NCBI GenBank assembly: GCA_018400955.1
Contig: JAGYLH010000003.1
Location: forward strand, 1-64,000
Direction of reading: 5' to 3'
DNA: 64,000 nucleotides
DNA from: Bacteroidales bacterium
GTDB lineage: Bacteria; Bacteroidota; Bacteroidia; Bacteroidales; F082
Shown here one piece after another: positions 9,836-18,800 of this stretch (the stretch's first letter is position 1; each line of letters begins with the position of its first letter). The notes below the pieces were generated by a model, which was given only the letters and a program-made list of their open reading frames with translations, was not told the DNA's origin and ran no database searches. The position numbers and the translations under genes were made by a program.

Positions 9836-10855
9836 ATGATTCAACAAGAAAAAAAAATTGATATGCCAGCAGTAAATTGGCTGGAAATCATATCCAAATA
9901 TAATTTTCCCGACCCTGGCAAAAGCTGGTGGCAAGTGATTAACTCCTTAATTCCCTACTTGGGCTTGTGGGTGTTGATGTATTACAGCCTTGGTGTTTCC
10001 TATTGGTTAACGTTGCTGCTTTCCGTTTTCGCTGTTGGTTTTCTGGTCCGTATATTTATTATTTTTCATGATTGCGGCCACCAATCTTTCTTTAAATCGC
10101 CTTGGCTCAACAGCTTGGTGGGCATCCCGCTCGGTTTGCTGGTTTTTACCCCTTACCACCGTTGGCACCGCGATCACAAGAAGCACCACGATACAGTAGG
10201 CAACCTTGATAAAAGGGGTATTGGCGATGTGAAAACACTTACGGTTGAAGAATATAATCAAAAATCAAAGTGGGGCCGTTTTGCTTATCGCTTCTACCGC
10301 AATCCCCTCTTTTTGATTGCAATTGCGCCGTTGCTGCTTTTCCTGATACAACACAGGCTCCCTAAAACATATATGAACCCCAGTCAGCATATTTATCTGC
10401 AATTGTCGAACCTTGCAATAGTTGGTGCAATCCTTTTGCTGGGTTTTACAATAGGGTTCAAGGCCTTTATAATGATTCAGCTTCCAATTATCTATCTGGC
10501 TTCTGTAATAGGGGTATGGCTGTTTTATGTGCAACACCAGTTTGAAGATGTAGTTTGGGAAAGGGGCAAAGATTGGGACCACAACAGGCTCTCCGTTGAA
10601 GGTAGTTCATTTTTTAAGCTGCCCAAAGTGATGCAGTGGTTTACCGGGAATATTGGATTTCATCATATCCACCACCTTAGCCCACGCATACCAAATTACA
10701 AATTACCCATTTGCCATTATGAGAATCCTGTTTTCAGTCAACTAAAACCGATTACTCTGCGCTCAAGTATTCGCTCGGCGACACTTAGGTTGTGGGATGA
10801 ACAAAACCGAAGACTGATCAGTTTCAGTCAATGGAAACAGTTGGGCAACTTATAA
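9836..10855 (+). CDS. Fatty acid desaturase superfamily membrane di-iron enzyme
   Basis: This 339-residue protein has all three histidine boxes of the membrane FADS superfamily: H78-D-C-G-H82, H108-x2-H111-x2-H114-x2-H117-H118, and a C-terminal HHIHHLSPRIP, with hydrophobic pairs between them (about residues 38-75, 90-105, 155-175, 190-225). The length and HDCGH...HxxHH...HxxHH pattern fit acyl-lipid or acyl-CoA desaturases of the DesA/omega-6 type. It converges on the carotenoid operon with a shared inverted repeat between them, so a carotenoid-modifying role (hydroxylase or ketolase, also FADS superfamily) is possible but less likely from length and motif spacing. Confidence 0.85.
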   Translation: MIQQEKKIDMPAVNWLEIISKYNFPDPGKSWWQVINSLIPYLGLWVLMYYSLGVSYWLTLLLSVFAVGFLVRIFIIFHDCGHQSFFKSPWLNSLVGIPLGLLVFTPYHRWHRDHKKHHDTVGNLDKRGIGDVKTLTVEEYNQKSKWGRFAYRFYRNPLFLIAIAPLLLFLIQHRLPKTYMNPSQHIYLQLSNLAIVGAILLLGFTIGFKAFIMIQLPIIYLASVIGVWLFYVQHQFEDVVWERGKDWDHNRLSVEGSSFFKLPKVMQWFTGNIGFHHIHHLSPRIPNYKLPICHYENPVFSQLKPITLRSSIRSATLRLWDEQNRRLISFSQWKQLGNL

Positions 10856-10860
10856 TTGGC

Positions 10861-10921
10861 AAGCCTTTTACCAGGATTCCTAAATTAACCTTAACGAATA
10901 AATTAATCAGGTTAAAGGCTT
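10861..10921. terminator. Possible bidirectional terminator between convergent genes
   Basis: AAGCCTTTTACC (10861-10872) and GGTTAAAGGCTT (10910-10921) are complementary at 11 of 12 positions, separated by a long AT-rich loop. The repeat lies between the 3' ends of the desaturase and the lycopene cyclase genes. Confidence 0.4.
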
Positions 10922-10930
10922 CCTATAAAT

Positions 10931-11617
10931 CTATTTGAGGTTTCGTGCCTTGAAGCCTTCATACAATTGCACTGTCATCAACAGCATCATCAGATTGTAA
11001 ATGCTATCCTCTATAGGAATTGTAAACACACGGAGGTTGAGGATTTGGGCCGGATTGTACCATACCACCTGCCCCTCAATGTACGAACCTGTCAGGATTC
11101 CATTTACAATCAGAAATGGAATGAGCGTTATAAAATAGGAAAGCAGGAATATGCTCAGCCAGGGCCTGCGCTGACGCAGGTTGTATAAAACGAGTATGGC
11201 TGTAGCAAAGAAAGTAATGGATGTGTATATGCGATCATAATTCCAGGCTGCTACAACAAGCAAAACAAAGCTCAAAGCCAGCAAAAATGGCCTGTGTATC
11301 TTTTGCAGGGGGTCGATCTTTAAATATGCTTGAAGGCAAGCATAGATAAATACACAGGCATAGGGAACTACAATAAAAAACATCCATTCTTCAATGGGCA
11401 ATCCCAACACCCTGAAACCAATAAGGTATTCATCGTTAAAAGACCATACATTGTAATGATTAAAAAGGGCATCCCACCCAATAAAAACTACAGCCATAAG
11501 GCCTATAGCGGGAAATAGGTGTTTCCAGCTTTTAAAGAATGCCACTTTTTTATCAAAACTCAGCACAAATGGCAGCGAAAAAGTGAAGAGGTTGAGGTAA
11601 AGATACAATTTGTCCAT
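10931..11617 (-). CDS. Lycopene cyclase, CrtYcd-type fused membrane protein
   Basis: This 228-residue protein is almost entirely hydrophobic, with about six to seven transmembrane segments. It carries the two characteristic P-x-E-[ED] motifs of the heterodimer-type cyclases: PIEEWMFF (about residues 76-83) and PIEDSIYN near residue 205, one in each half, as in CrtYc/CrtYd fusions of Bacteroidetes, archaea and fungi. The family cyclises the psi ends of lycopene or related carotenoids to beta rings. It is the last gene of the operon with the cruF-like and crtD-like genes, 21 bases after the cruF-like stop. Confidence 0.85.
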   Translation of the reverse strand: MDKLYLYLNLFTFSLPFVLSFDKKVAFFKSWKHLFPAIGLMAVVFIGWDALFNHYNVWSFNDEYLIGFRVLGLPIEEWMFFIVVPYACVFIYACLQAYLKIDPLQKIHRPFLLALSFVLLVVAAWNYDRIYTSITFFATAILVLYNLRQRRPWLSIFLLSYFITLIPFLIVNGILTGSYIEGQVVWYNPAQILNLRVFTIPIEDSIYNLMMLLMTVQLYEGFKARNLK

Positions 11618-11638
11618 GGTGTTAACTTGTGAAATAGT

Positions 11639-12292
11639 TTAGTGGAGCGGGAGCCCCTTTTTCAAAATAATGATGATAAAAAACAAAGTTTGAATGCCTA
11701 GTATATATAGGGCTGTGCGGTTGCGCATGTTTTTTACATACCTGAAAACCCCCAACAGCATCAAAAAGGCGATGACCCACCAGGCGATGTAGTTTTGCAT
11801 GGGTACGGGGCCGCCAGCCCAATCCCAAAAAGCAAAACGGATGGCTACAGGCTCCAGAAACACATCATAGGCGACCATAATTGTTGCAGCCACAGCTGCT
11901 TTTGTTACAAGGGATATATTCAAATGACTTACCAAAGCTGCTGAGGCAAACACCAGTAGCGACCAGTTGAGGCCAATTATCAATGGAACTCCCCCAAGGC
12001 TGATACCCAATATGCGACCATAGGTATATTCGCCAAAAACAACGCCGGTTTGCACCCCAACCACTTCAATGCCAAAGCCGGCCAAAGCGCAAATGCCAAA
12101 CCAAAGCCAATAGGCCTTGTCAGGCTTTTTGGCGTTGTAAAGCAACAATGCTGTCGCAAAAAGCAGGTTATAAACAGTGAGCTGCATCAAGGGTTCCGCC
12201 TTTCCGAAAAGCACAGTCATTATGCCTACCAGGTAAATTACAAACAGCAGAAACAGGCTTAAATAGAAACGGTTTTGAAGAAAATTTTTCAT
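11639..12292 (-). CDS. cruF: Carotenoid 1,2-hydratase, CruF-like (DUF422 family)
   Basis: This integral membrane protein (about 217 residues) has six or seven hydrophobic helices and the conserved regions GFGIEVVGVQTG..FGEYTYG, YDVFLEPVAIRF and FWDW of the CruF/bisanhydrobacterioruberin hydratase family. The family adds water to the psi end of acyclic or monocyclic carotenoids, giving the 1'-hydroxyl used in myxol and saproxanthin synthesis. I place the start at ATG 12292 because it overlaps the stop of the upstream crtD-like gene (ATGA, 12289-12292); the frame stays open to an earlier start at 12376 but that would run deep into crtD. The 1-hydroxylated product is the expected substrate of the neighbouring CrtD-like desaturase. 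Confidence 0.85.
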   Translation of the reverse strand: MKNFLQNRFYLSLFLLFVIYLVGIMTVLFGKAEPLMQLTVYNLLFATALLLYNAKKPDKAYWLWFGICALAGFGIEVVGVQTGVVFGEYTYGRILGISLGGVPLIIGLNWSLLVFASAALVSHLNISLVTKAAVAATIMVAYDVFLEPVAIRFAFWDWAGGPVPMQNYIAWWVIAFLMLLGVFRYVKNMRNRTALYILGIQTLFFIIIILKKGLPLH

Positions 12293-13761
12293 GGCTTGGG
12301 ACAAATTTCTGAGACAATTTTTGCTGACAACAGGCACAAAGGAATACCACCCCCGGGATGTACGCTTCCACCACAAAAGTATAAGTCTTTGATTTTGCTG
12401 CTGTTGTTGGCATGTCGCAAGAATGCAGCAAAACGGCTGTTTGAGCTGGTGCCGTAAAGTGACCCGCCCAGTGAGCTGGTTTTTATTTGGATGTCTTGAG
12501 GTGTGAGGGTTCCCTCATTTTCAATCAGTACTTCAAGATTTGTATTTAATATCCGGTTAATTTTTTCAAAAATTTTCTTCCTGTAAAGAGGAATAAGTTC
12601 TTCCCAGTTGTGATCTTTGTGGGCCGGCGCATTGATCATGACAAACCAGTTTTCGCAACCTTGTGGCGCGTCCCCGGGAATGTCCCTGGAGGTGATGTGC
12701 ACATATATGGTAGGGTCGGTGGGAGGAGTAAGGCCGCTAAACAGTTCCTCAAACTCTTTTTTGTAATCTTCGCTGAAAAATATATTGTGGGGTCCCAATT
12801 CGGAAAAAGTACTCTTAACGCCCCAATAAAATATCAGGGCCGAGCTCGATCGTTCCTGGCTGAGTGTGCGCTCAGGGGGCTTTTCGTTGGGCAGCAGTTT
12901 GCGGTAGGTAGGTGTGACGTCCATATTGGATACCACCAAGTCAGCTTCTATGATGCCCTTATGGGTGACAACACCATATGCTTTTTTATTACGGACCAAA
13001 ATTTCTTCCACCTGTTGGTTGAAATTAAATTCAACCCCCAACTCGCGGGCCAGGGCCACCAGGCTTAGGGTTATCTGGTGCATGCCTTTCTCCGGAAGAA
13101 AGGTGCCAATATTATGTTCAAGATGGGGAATTATATTCAAAATACCGGGTGCCCGATATGGATCTGAGCCATTGTAAGTAGCATATCTATCGAACAACTG
13201 AACCAATTTGGAATGTTGTAAAATGCGGCTGTTGTCTTCGTGCATGCTCGAAAACAGGCTAAGCTTGTGCAGCCTGAGAATAGCGCGGACAACATCTTTC
13301 GTAAGCCATGTTTTCAGGCGGTTTAAAGGTTTCTCTAAAAATGTGCGACCAGCAGTTTCATACATAAAGGCACTGGATTGAAGTCTTTTAACGACCACAT
13401 TTTTATCCACGCCAATTTTATATTCTACCTCCTGCCCAAATTTTTCAATATCGTCCCAGGCGATAATTCTTGTTTTGTCATCCCAGAAGTAGCGGCAACT
13501 TTCGTCTGTTCGTTTATAGTTGAAGTACGATCTGGGATTTTTACCTGCCAGCTCAAAAAGCTCATCCACATATTGTGGCATGGTAAACAAGGAAGGACCG
13601 GCATCAAATCGGTAAGCCCCTTGACGGACTTCGGTAAGTTTTCCTCCCGGGTAGCTGTTTGCTTCCAACACACTAACCTGATAGCCTTTAAGTTGCAACC
13701 GTATAGCCGAAGCAATACCGGCTACTCCCGAACCGATGATAAGGGCTTTTTTTTGTGGCAT
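12289..13761 (-). CDS. crtD: Carotenoid desaturase, CrtI/CrtD family, probably CrtD (1-hydroxycarotenoid 3,4-desaturase)
   Basis: This 490-residue flavoprotein opens with a dinucleotide-binding motif IIGSGVAGIASAIRL and the EANSYPGGKL segment typical of CrtI-family amine oxidases. It ends with the family's C-terminal FAD motif, CGGSVHPGGGIPLCLLSAK. Residues ~50-65 read FDAGPSLFTMPQYVDELF; from memory this pattern marks Bacteroidetes CrtD, whereas their phytoene desaturases usually show GPSWYWMP. The adjacent cruF-like gene supplies the 1-hydroxy substrate, which also favours CrtD. CrtB and a second CrtI are not in the window, so earlier steps must be encoded elsewhere. It starts 11 bases after the DUF2237 gene. 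Confidence 0.85.
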   Translation of the reverse strand: MPQKKALIIGSGVAGIASAIRLQLKGYQVSVLEANSYPGGKLTEVRQGAYRFDAGPSLFTMPQYVDELFELAGKNPRSYFNYKRTDESCRYFWDDKTRIIAWDDIEKFGQEVEYKIGVDKNVVVKRLQSSAFMYETAGRTFLEKPLNRLKTWLTKDVVRAILRLHKLSLFSSMHEDNSRILQHSKLVQLFDRYATYNGSDPYRAPGILNIIPHLEHNIGTFLPEKGMHQITLSLVALARELGVEFNFNQQVEEILVRNKKAYGVVTHKGIIEADLVVSNMDVTPTYRKLLPNEKPPERTLSQERSSSALIFYWGVKSTFSELGPHNIFFSEDYKKEFEELFSGLTPPTDPTIYVHITSRDIPGDAPQGCENWFVMINAPAHKDHNWEELIPLYRKKIFEKINRILNTNLEVLIENEGTLTPQDIQIKTSSLGGSLYGTSSNSRFAAFLRHANNSSKIKDLYFCGGSVHPGGGIPLCLLSAKIVSEICPKP

Positions 13762-13772
13762 ATTCTCAGGTG

Positions 13773-14147
13773 TCAGGATTTAATGGTGGCTTTGTAAGCA
13801 TATTTTACCAATGTATCAAGGGGCACAAAATCGAGGGTTTTTTCATTGGTGGCTTCAAGCACAACCATTGGCGCCATACCTGCCTGCATGGCTTCCACCC
13901 AACGCGCAGCACACAGGCACCAATGATCGCCTGGTTTGAGGCCTGCAAACATAAACTCAGGACGTGGTGTGCTGAGGTCGTTGCCGGCACTTTTCGAAAA
14001 ATGGAGAAATTCATCTGTAACAACAGCACATACAGTGTGTACGCCCCTGTCGTCGTCACCGCTTTCGCAACAGCCATTGCGGTAAAAACCCGTCATGGGA
14101 GAGGTGCCACATGTAATTAGCTTTTCCCCGAAAACATTTTTATCCAT
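13773..14147 (-). CDS. DUF2237 family protein
   Basis: This 124-residue protein matches the DUF2237 family by its length and conserved features: N-terminal GEKLITCGTSPMTGFYRNG, a cysteine pair in GCCES, DDRGVHTVCA, and GDHWCLCAARW towards the C-terminal half with conserved cysteines. The cysteine-rich pattern could bind a metal, but no function is established. It is the first gene of a tight unit with crtD, cruF and the cyclase (11-base gap to crtD) and has the only promoter-like box of that unit upstream. Whether it acts in carotenoid metabolism is unknown. Confidence 0.85.
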   Translation of the reverse strand: MDKNVFGEKLITCGTSPMTGFYRNGCCESGDDDRGVHTVCAVVTDEFLHFSKSAGNDLSTPRPEFMFAGLKPGDHWCLCAARWVEAMQAGMAPMVVLEATNEKTLDFVPLDTLVKYAYKATIKS

Positions 14148-14174
14148 ATTCTTTTATGATTCGTATAAACCTAA

Positions 14175-14182
14175 CAAAGATA
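14175..14182 (-). promoter_or_regulatory. -7 box for DUF2237-carotenoid operon
   Basis: The reverse strand reads TATCTTTG, a TAnnTTTG match, 28 bases upstream of the DUF2237 ATG. No comparable box was seen inside the operon. Confidence 0.5.
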
Positions 14183-14286
14183 AGGGATGATAGTTTTAAA
14201 AACAGAAAAATAATCACCAATAACAATATAAATTGAACAAAGAGGACTGAACCCGCGACTTCCGGCAACTCCAAAAGCTATTTTCT

Positions 14287-14294
14287 TACATTTG
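14287..14294 (+). promoter_or_regulatory. -7 box for CDF transporter gene
   Basis: The sequence reads TACATTTG. It overlaps a possible in-frame start at 14292, which makes the next start at 14313 (19 bases downstream) the likely one. Confidence 0.5.
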
Positions 14295-14312
14295 CGGCAG
14301 CAAATTTTAGCC

Positions 14313-15251
14313 ATGATTTCTCCTAAAAGTCGCGAACAAAAAATTATAAAGGCCTCCTGGTTAAGCATCATTGTGAATGCAACCCTTTCGGTACTCAAGA
14401 TTGTGGTGGGATTGTTGGCCGGGAGTATGGCCGTTGTAGCTGATGGTATTGATTCGGCAGGTGATATTCTTACCTCTTTAATAACCCTTATTACAGCTAA
14501 AATTATTTCGCGGCCTCCCAATATAAGGCATCCTTATGGCTACGACAAGGCCGACACGGTAGCTTCCAAACTACTGGCTTTTATCATCTTTTTTGCCGGA
14601 TCGCAACTGGCCATTTCCACCTTCAACAGGCTTATAAGTGGCGAAGCCAATGCCGTGCCCTCATTTATTGCTGCCATTGTTGTGGTCATTTCTGTTGTTG
14701 GTAAGATTATGCTGGCCCGTTATCTCAACAGTGTTGGGAAGAAAATTGATAGTGCCATGTTGCGTGCAAATGGCCGCAATATGCAAAATGATGTGGTTAT
14801 TTCCATCTCCGTGCTGCTGGGACTTGTTTTCACTTATGTGTTTGAGATGCCTATACTCGACACCTTAACGGCATTTCTGGTGAGTATCTGGATTATGTTT
14901 GTTGCAGTGAAAATCATCATCACTTCCAGCCGTGAACTTTTGGATGGTGTGGACAATCCTGAAATATACAAAACGGTAACTGATGCTGTATCCCTTGTTC
15001 CAGAGGCACTTAATCCGCATCGTATCCGCATAAGAAAAATGGCCCAGTATTACGTCATAGCACTTGATATTGAGATTGATGGCAGCAAAAGGCTTGATGA
15101 AGCCCATCGTATTGGCCATTTGGTAGAGGACAATATTAAAAAGAGCATCCCCAATGTTTACGACATACTGGTCCACCTGGAGCCCGTTGGGGTGGACAAT
15201 ACAGATGAAGTATTTGGTGTTTCGGGCAAAGACCTTGATGCAAACAAATAG
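14313..15251 (+). CDS. Cation diffusion facilitator (CDF) family transporter
   Basis: About 312 residues with six transmembrane segments. The cation site in helix 2 reads DGIDSAGDIL, followed by the family's RHPYGYDKAD histidine-rich loop. A second acidic and hydrophobic region lies around ILDTLTAFLVSIWIMFVA, with the LLDGVDNP motif between the membrane part and a C-terminal ~85-residue cytoplasmic domain (RIRIRKMAQ, DIEIDG, HRIGHLVEDNIK) of the ferredoxin-like type. CDF proteins export Zn2+, Fe2+, Mn2+ or Co2+ in exchange for protons; the metal cannot be assigned. The start is set downstream of the -7 box. Confidence 0.88.
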   Translation: MISPKSREQKIIKASWLSIIVNATLSVLKIVVGLLAGSMAVVADGIDSAGDILTSLITLITAKIISRPPNIRHPYGYDKADTVASKLLAFIIFFAGSQLAISTFNRLISGEANAVPSFIAAIVVVISVVGKIMLARYLNSVGKKIDSAMLRANGRNMQNDVVISISVLLGLVFTYVFEMPILDTLTAFLVSIWIMFVAVKIIITSSRELLDGVDNPEIYKTVTDAVSLVPEALNPHRIRIRKMAQYYVIALDIEIDGSKRLDEAHRIGHLVEDNIKKSIPNVYDILVHLEPVGVDNTDEVFGVSGKDLDANK

Positions 15252-15630
15252 CTGAAAAAAACCGGGTTGCAACAGCAGTTATTTTTTGGAAAGCAATGAC
15301 AAATAGTTGCAGTTTTTTAGGTAAGAAAGTGATTCTTGGAAATTTTATTTGGCTTTGCATACAGTCTCTTACCTGCTTAATTCACAAAATCTCTCGCCAA
15401 GCCGCTAAGTCGCAAAGAATAAGCATTTTCACCTGAAAATCATGGAATATTTTTTTTTGGTTTTAAGCTTGTTTAATATCTATTTTATTTCTGTTCAACG
15501 CTTTGCGTCTTTGCGTCTTCGCGAGATGAATTTTTCAGGCTTAATTGCTTGGCGGCTTTTAAGCATAGGCTTTTCAAAATTTCCAATCCCATAATCTCAT
15601 AATTTGTCCTTTCCGAGTCGCAAAACCCGC
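15252..15630. other. Intergenic region with a long imperfect inverted repeat
   Basis: No gene was found here. Two complementary arms, CTCTCGCCAAGCCGCTAAGT continuing to CGCAAAG (15391-15417) and CTTTGCGTCTTTGCGTCTTC continuing to GCGAG (15501-15525), pair at roughly three quarters of positions around an ~83-base AT-rich centre. The arms share the CGCAAAG / CTAAG word structure of the 138-bp repeats near 2.2-2.9 kb, which suggests the same broad class of dispersed element. Confidence 0.6.
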
Positions 15631-15638
15631 TATATTTG
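15631..15638 (+). promoter_or_regulatory. -7 box upstream of purL leader
   Basis: The sequence reads TATATTTG, with TTTG 24 bases upstream (15603-15606). It predicts a transcript start near 15645 and therefore a ~180-base 5' untranslated leader for purL. Confidence 0.5.
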
Positions 15639-15665
15639 CAGCGGTTTTCATTGCTTAATTGATTC

Positions 15666-15781
15666 TTTGCAAACAGGCTTTCTTGTGGTGATATTGAGGT
15701 GCTTTTCGGGCTAAAAGCAAGATGGTTTTTACAGCGTTTCAGGTTTGTTTATTTTCTGTTTTACAGGCCATTGTTTGCAAA
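15666..15781 (+). ncRNA. Structured 5' leader of purL (candidate cis-regulatory RNA)
   Basis: TTTGCAAACA (15666-15675) is perfectly complementary to TGTTTGCAAA (15772-15781), and the next three bases GGC (15676-15678) pair with GCC (15767-15769) after a 2-base bulge. This gives a 13-bp closing stem. Inside it, TGCTTTT (15700-15706) pairs with AAAAGCA (15713-15719) around a CGGGCT loop. The element ends 42 bases before the purL ATG. I do not recognise it as a named riboswitch class; it may be a purine- or glutamine-related control element or a chance fold. Confidence 0.4.
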
Positions 15782-15823
15782 AAGTTTAGTGATTAACTGC
15801 AAACTAAATAAAACACCGCAAAC

Positions 15824-18800
15824 ATGATACTATTTTTTCAGCCCAGCCCAAAACGACTGATTGCCCTCGAAAGCAAGACCCCCCTGAGCCCTTCTGACCT
15901 TGAAAAATTAAGCTGGCTCTTCGAAGGGGCAATTCCCAGCCGTGAGAAAAGCATCGACGGTTATTTTATCGGTCCCAGGCGCGAAATGATATCCCCCTGG
16001 AGCACCAATGCTGTCGAAATCACGCGAAATATGGGCATAGCGAGTATAGAGCGGATTGAAGAGTTCTTTAAAGCTGAAAAAAACAGCACGAATTACGACC
16101 CCATGTTGCAGGCTTTGTACCATAAGCCTGGCCAAAACCTTTTTCAGCTTGACCGCTTGCCTGCCGAAATGCAGTATGTTGATGATATTGAGGCTTATAA
16201 CAATACCCACGGATTGGCCCTCAGTCCGGATGAAGTAAGCTACCTTACAGAAATCAGTCAAAGAATTGGACGACAACTTACCGATAGCGAGGTGTATGGG
16301 TTTGCACAGGTAAACTCAGAACATTGCCGGCACAAAATTTTTAATGGCACTTTTATTATCGATGGCAAAACAATGCCAGACACCTTGTTTGCGTTGATTA
16401 AAAAAACGGCAAAGGTAAATCCTAACCGGTTGGTATCAGCTTATAAAGACAATGTAGCCTTTGTTTTAGGCCCCCGTGTTGAACAGTTTGCCCCGGCTAC
16501 TTCCCATCATGCCGATTATTTTTCAATAAAGGATATTGATACGGTGATTGCTATAAAAGCCGAAACACATAATTTTCCGACCACAGTGGAGCCTTTCAAT
16601 GGTGCTTCTACAGGCAGCGGGGGCGAAATCCGCGACAGGCTGGCAGGTGGCAAAGGCAGTGTGCCATTGGCCGGAACAGCTGTTTATATGACAGCCTACG
16701 CACGCACCGAAGAGAACCGCAGCTGGGAACAAAATTGCCCTGCTCGCCCCTGGCTCTATCAAAAACCGGACGACATACTAATTAAGGCCTCGAATGGCGC
16801 CTCTGATTTTGGCAATAAGTTTGGCCAGCCTTTGATTAATGGAAGCCTTCTCACCTTCGAACATGAAGAAAATCAATCCTTTGGTTATGACAAAGTAATC
16901 ATGATGGCCGGGGGTGTTGGCTATGCCCGCAAAGAAGACAGCCTGAAGGAAACCCCTGATCCGGGTGACCTGGTGATAGTTTTGGGCGGCGACAACTACC
17001 GCATCGGAATGGGCGGTGGTGCCGTGTCGAGTGTTGATACCGGCCAGTTTAGCAATGCAATCGAATTGAATGCCGTGCAGCGTGCCAATCCCGAAATGCA
17101 AAAAAGGGTGGCCAATGTGATACGTGCCATGACCGAAGCTGATAACAATCCCGTTCGCTCCATCCACGACCATGGAGCCGGGGGCCACCTCAACAGCCTG
17201 TCCGAATTGGTCGAAAAATCTGGTGGGATTATTCATATTGATAAGCTCCCCGTTGGCGATCCTACCCTATCGGATATGGAAATTATTGGCAACGAATCGC
17301 AGGAACGCATGGGTTTGATAATCCGCGAGAAGGACTTACCCCTGCTAAAGCAAATGGCAGAACGGGAGCGGGCACCCTTATACGAAGCCGGCAATACGAC
17401 GGATGATGATAAGCTTGTTTTTAAGCGCAGCGAATCCGTTTGCCCTATCAACCTGAAACTGGACGACCTTTTCGGGAAGCCACCAAAAACGGTACTGGAA
17501 GATCAATACAAGCCTTATCGCTTTGAAGCCATCAGGTACAGTGCGGAAAATATTTATTATTACCTCAACCAGCTGTTGCAGCTCGAAGCTGTGGCCTGCA
17601 AAGATTGGCTCACCAACAAGGTTGACCGCTCGGTATCAGGCCGTGTGGCCCTGCAACAATGTGCTGGTCCAATTCAGTTGCCATTGAACAATCTGGGTGT
17701 TGTAGCTCTTGACTACCAAGGCATCAAAGGTATTGCTACAGCTATTGGTCATGCACCAGTGCCATCATTGATTGATTCAAGGATAGGATCGCGCCTTGCC
17801 GTGGCCGAGGCATTAACCAATATCGTGTGGGCACCCATTCAAAATGGTTTAAGCGGCATATCGCTCAGTGCCAACTGGATGTGGCCGGCCAAGAACGAAG
17901 GAGAAAACAGCAGGTTGTTTATGGCCGTGAAAGCTCTGAGCGATTTTTGCGTTGAGCTGGGCATCAATGTCCCTACCGGAAAAGACAGCCTTTCGATGAC
18001 CCAAAAATACCCTGAAGGCAAAAAAGTACTGTCCCCTGGCACCGTGATTGTTTCTGCAGTAGGCGAAGTAAGCAATGTGCGCAAGGTGGTGCAACCGGTC
18101 TTGAAGAATGACCCTCATACCAGTCTTATTTATATCGATTTTTCAGGGGGCCAGTTTCATCTGGGCGGCAGCTCACTGGGACAGGCACTAAATGCCATCG
18201 GCAACGAGGCACCTGATGTTATAGACCCGGGTTATTTCGTAAAAACATTTAATGCTGTGCAGCAGTTGATTGAATCGGATTTGCTACTTGCCGGCCATGA
18301 TGTTTCGGCAGGCGGATTAATCACCTGTTTGTTGGAGATGACCTTTGCCAATCCCGAAGTTGGTTTGCAAATAGAACTTGACGAATTAAAAAACCAGGAT
18401 ACAGTTAGCTTGCTTTTTAGTGAAAAACCTGCTGTTGTTGTTCAGGTGTCAAACAATCAAGAAGCCCTCAAAGTGCTGGATGAAGCAGGCATTCAATATA
18501 CCAATATTGGCCGAGTTTCGCCAAAAAGATTGCTTTTGGTAAACCACTTGCAGGAGCATTACACCTTTGATATCGATACCATGCGTGATGTGTGGTACCG
18601 CTCGTCCTACTTGCTCGACCGCCAGCAAAGTGGTGAAAAGCTTGCATTAGAACGTTTCAGGAATTATCGGAAACACGACCTCGAATTCAGTTTTGGCAAG
18701 CAGTTTACAGGAAAGTTTGAGCAATACGGGATTGATCGCTTCCGGCGCAAGCCCACCGGCACAAAGGCCGCCATCATCCGCGAGAAAGGTGTGAACGGCG

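Noticed and set aside
12289..13761. Naming the desaturase crtI (phytoene desaturase)
   Set aside because: The GPSLFTMP segment and adjacency to cruF favour CrtD; I kept crtD as probable rather than certain.
14241..14270. tRNA T-arm-like sequence (reverse strand GCGGGTTCAGTCCTC)
   Set aside because: No acceptor stem, D arm or anticodon arm can be drawn around it, so it is at most a fragment or chance.
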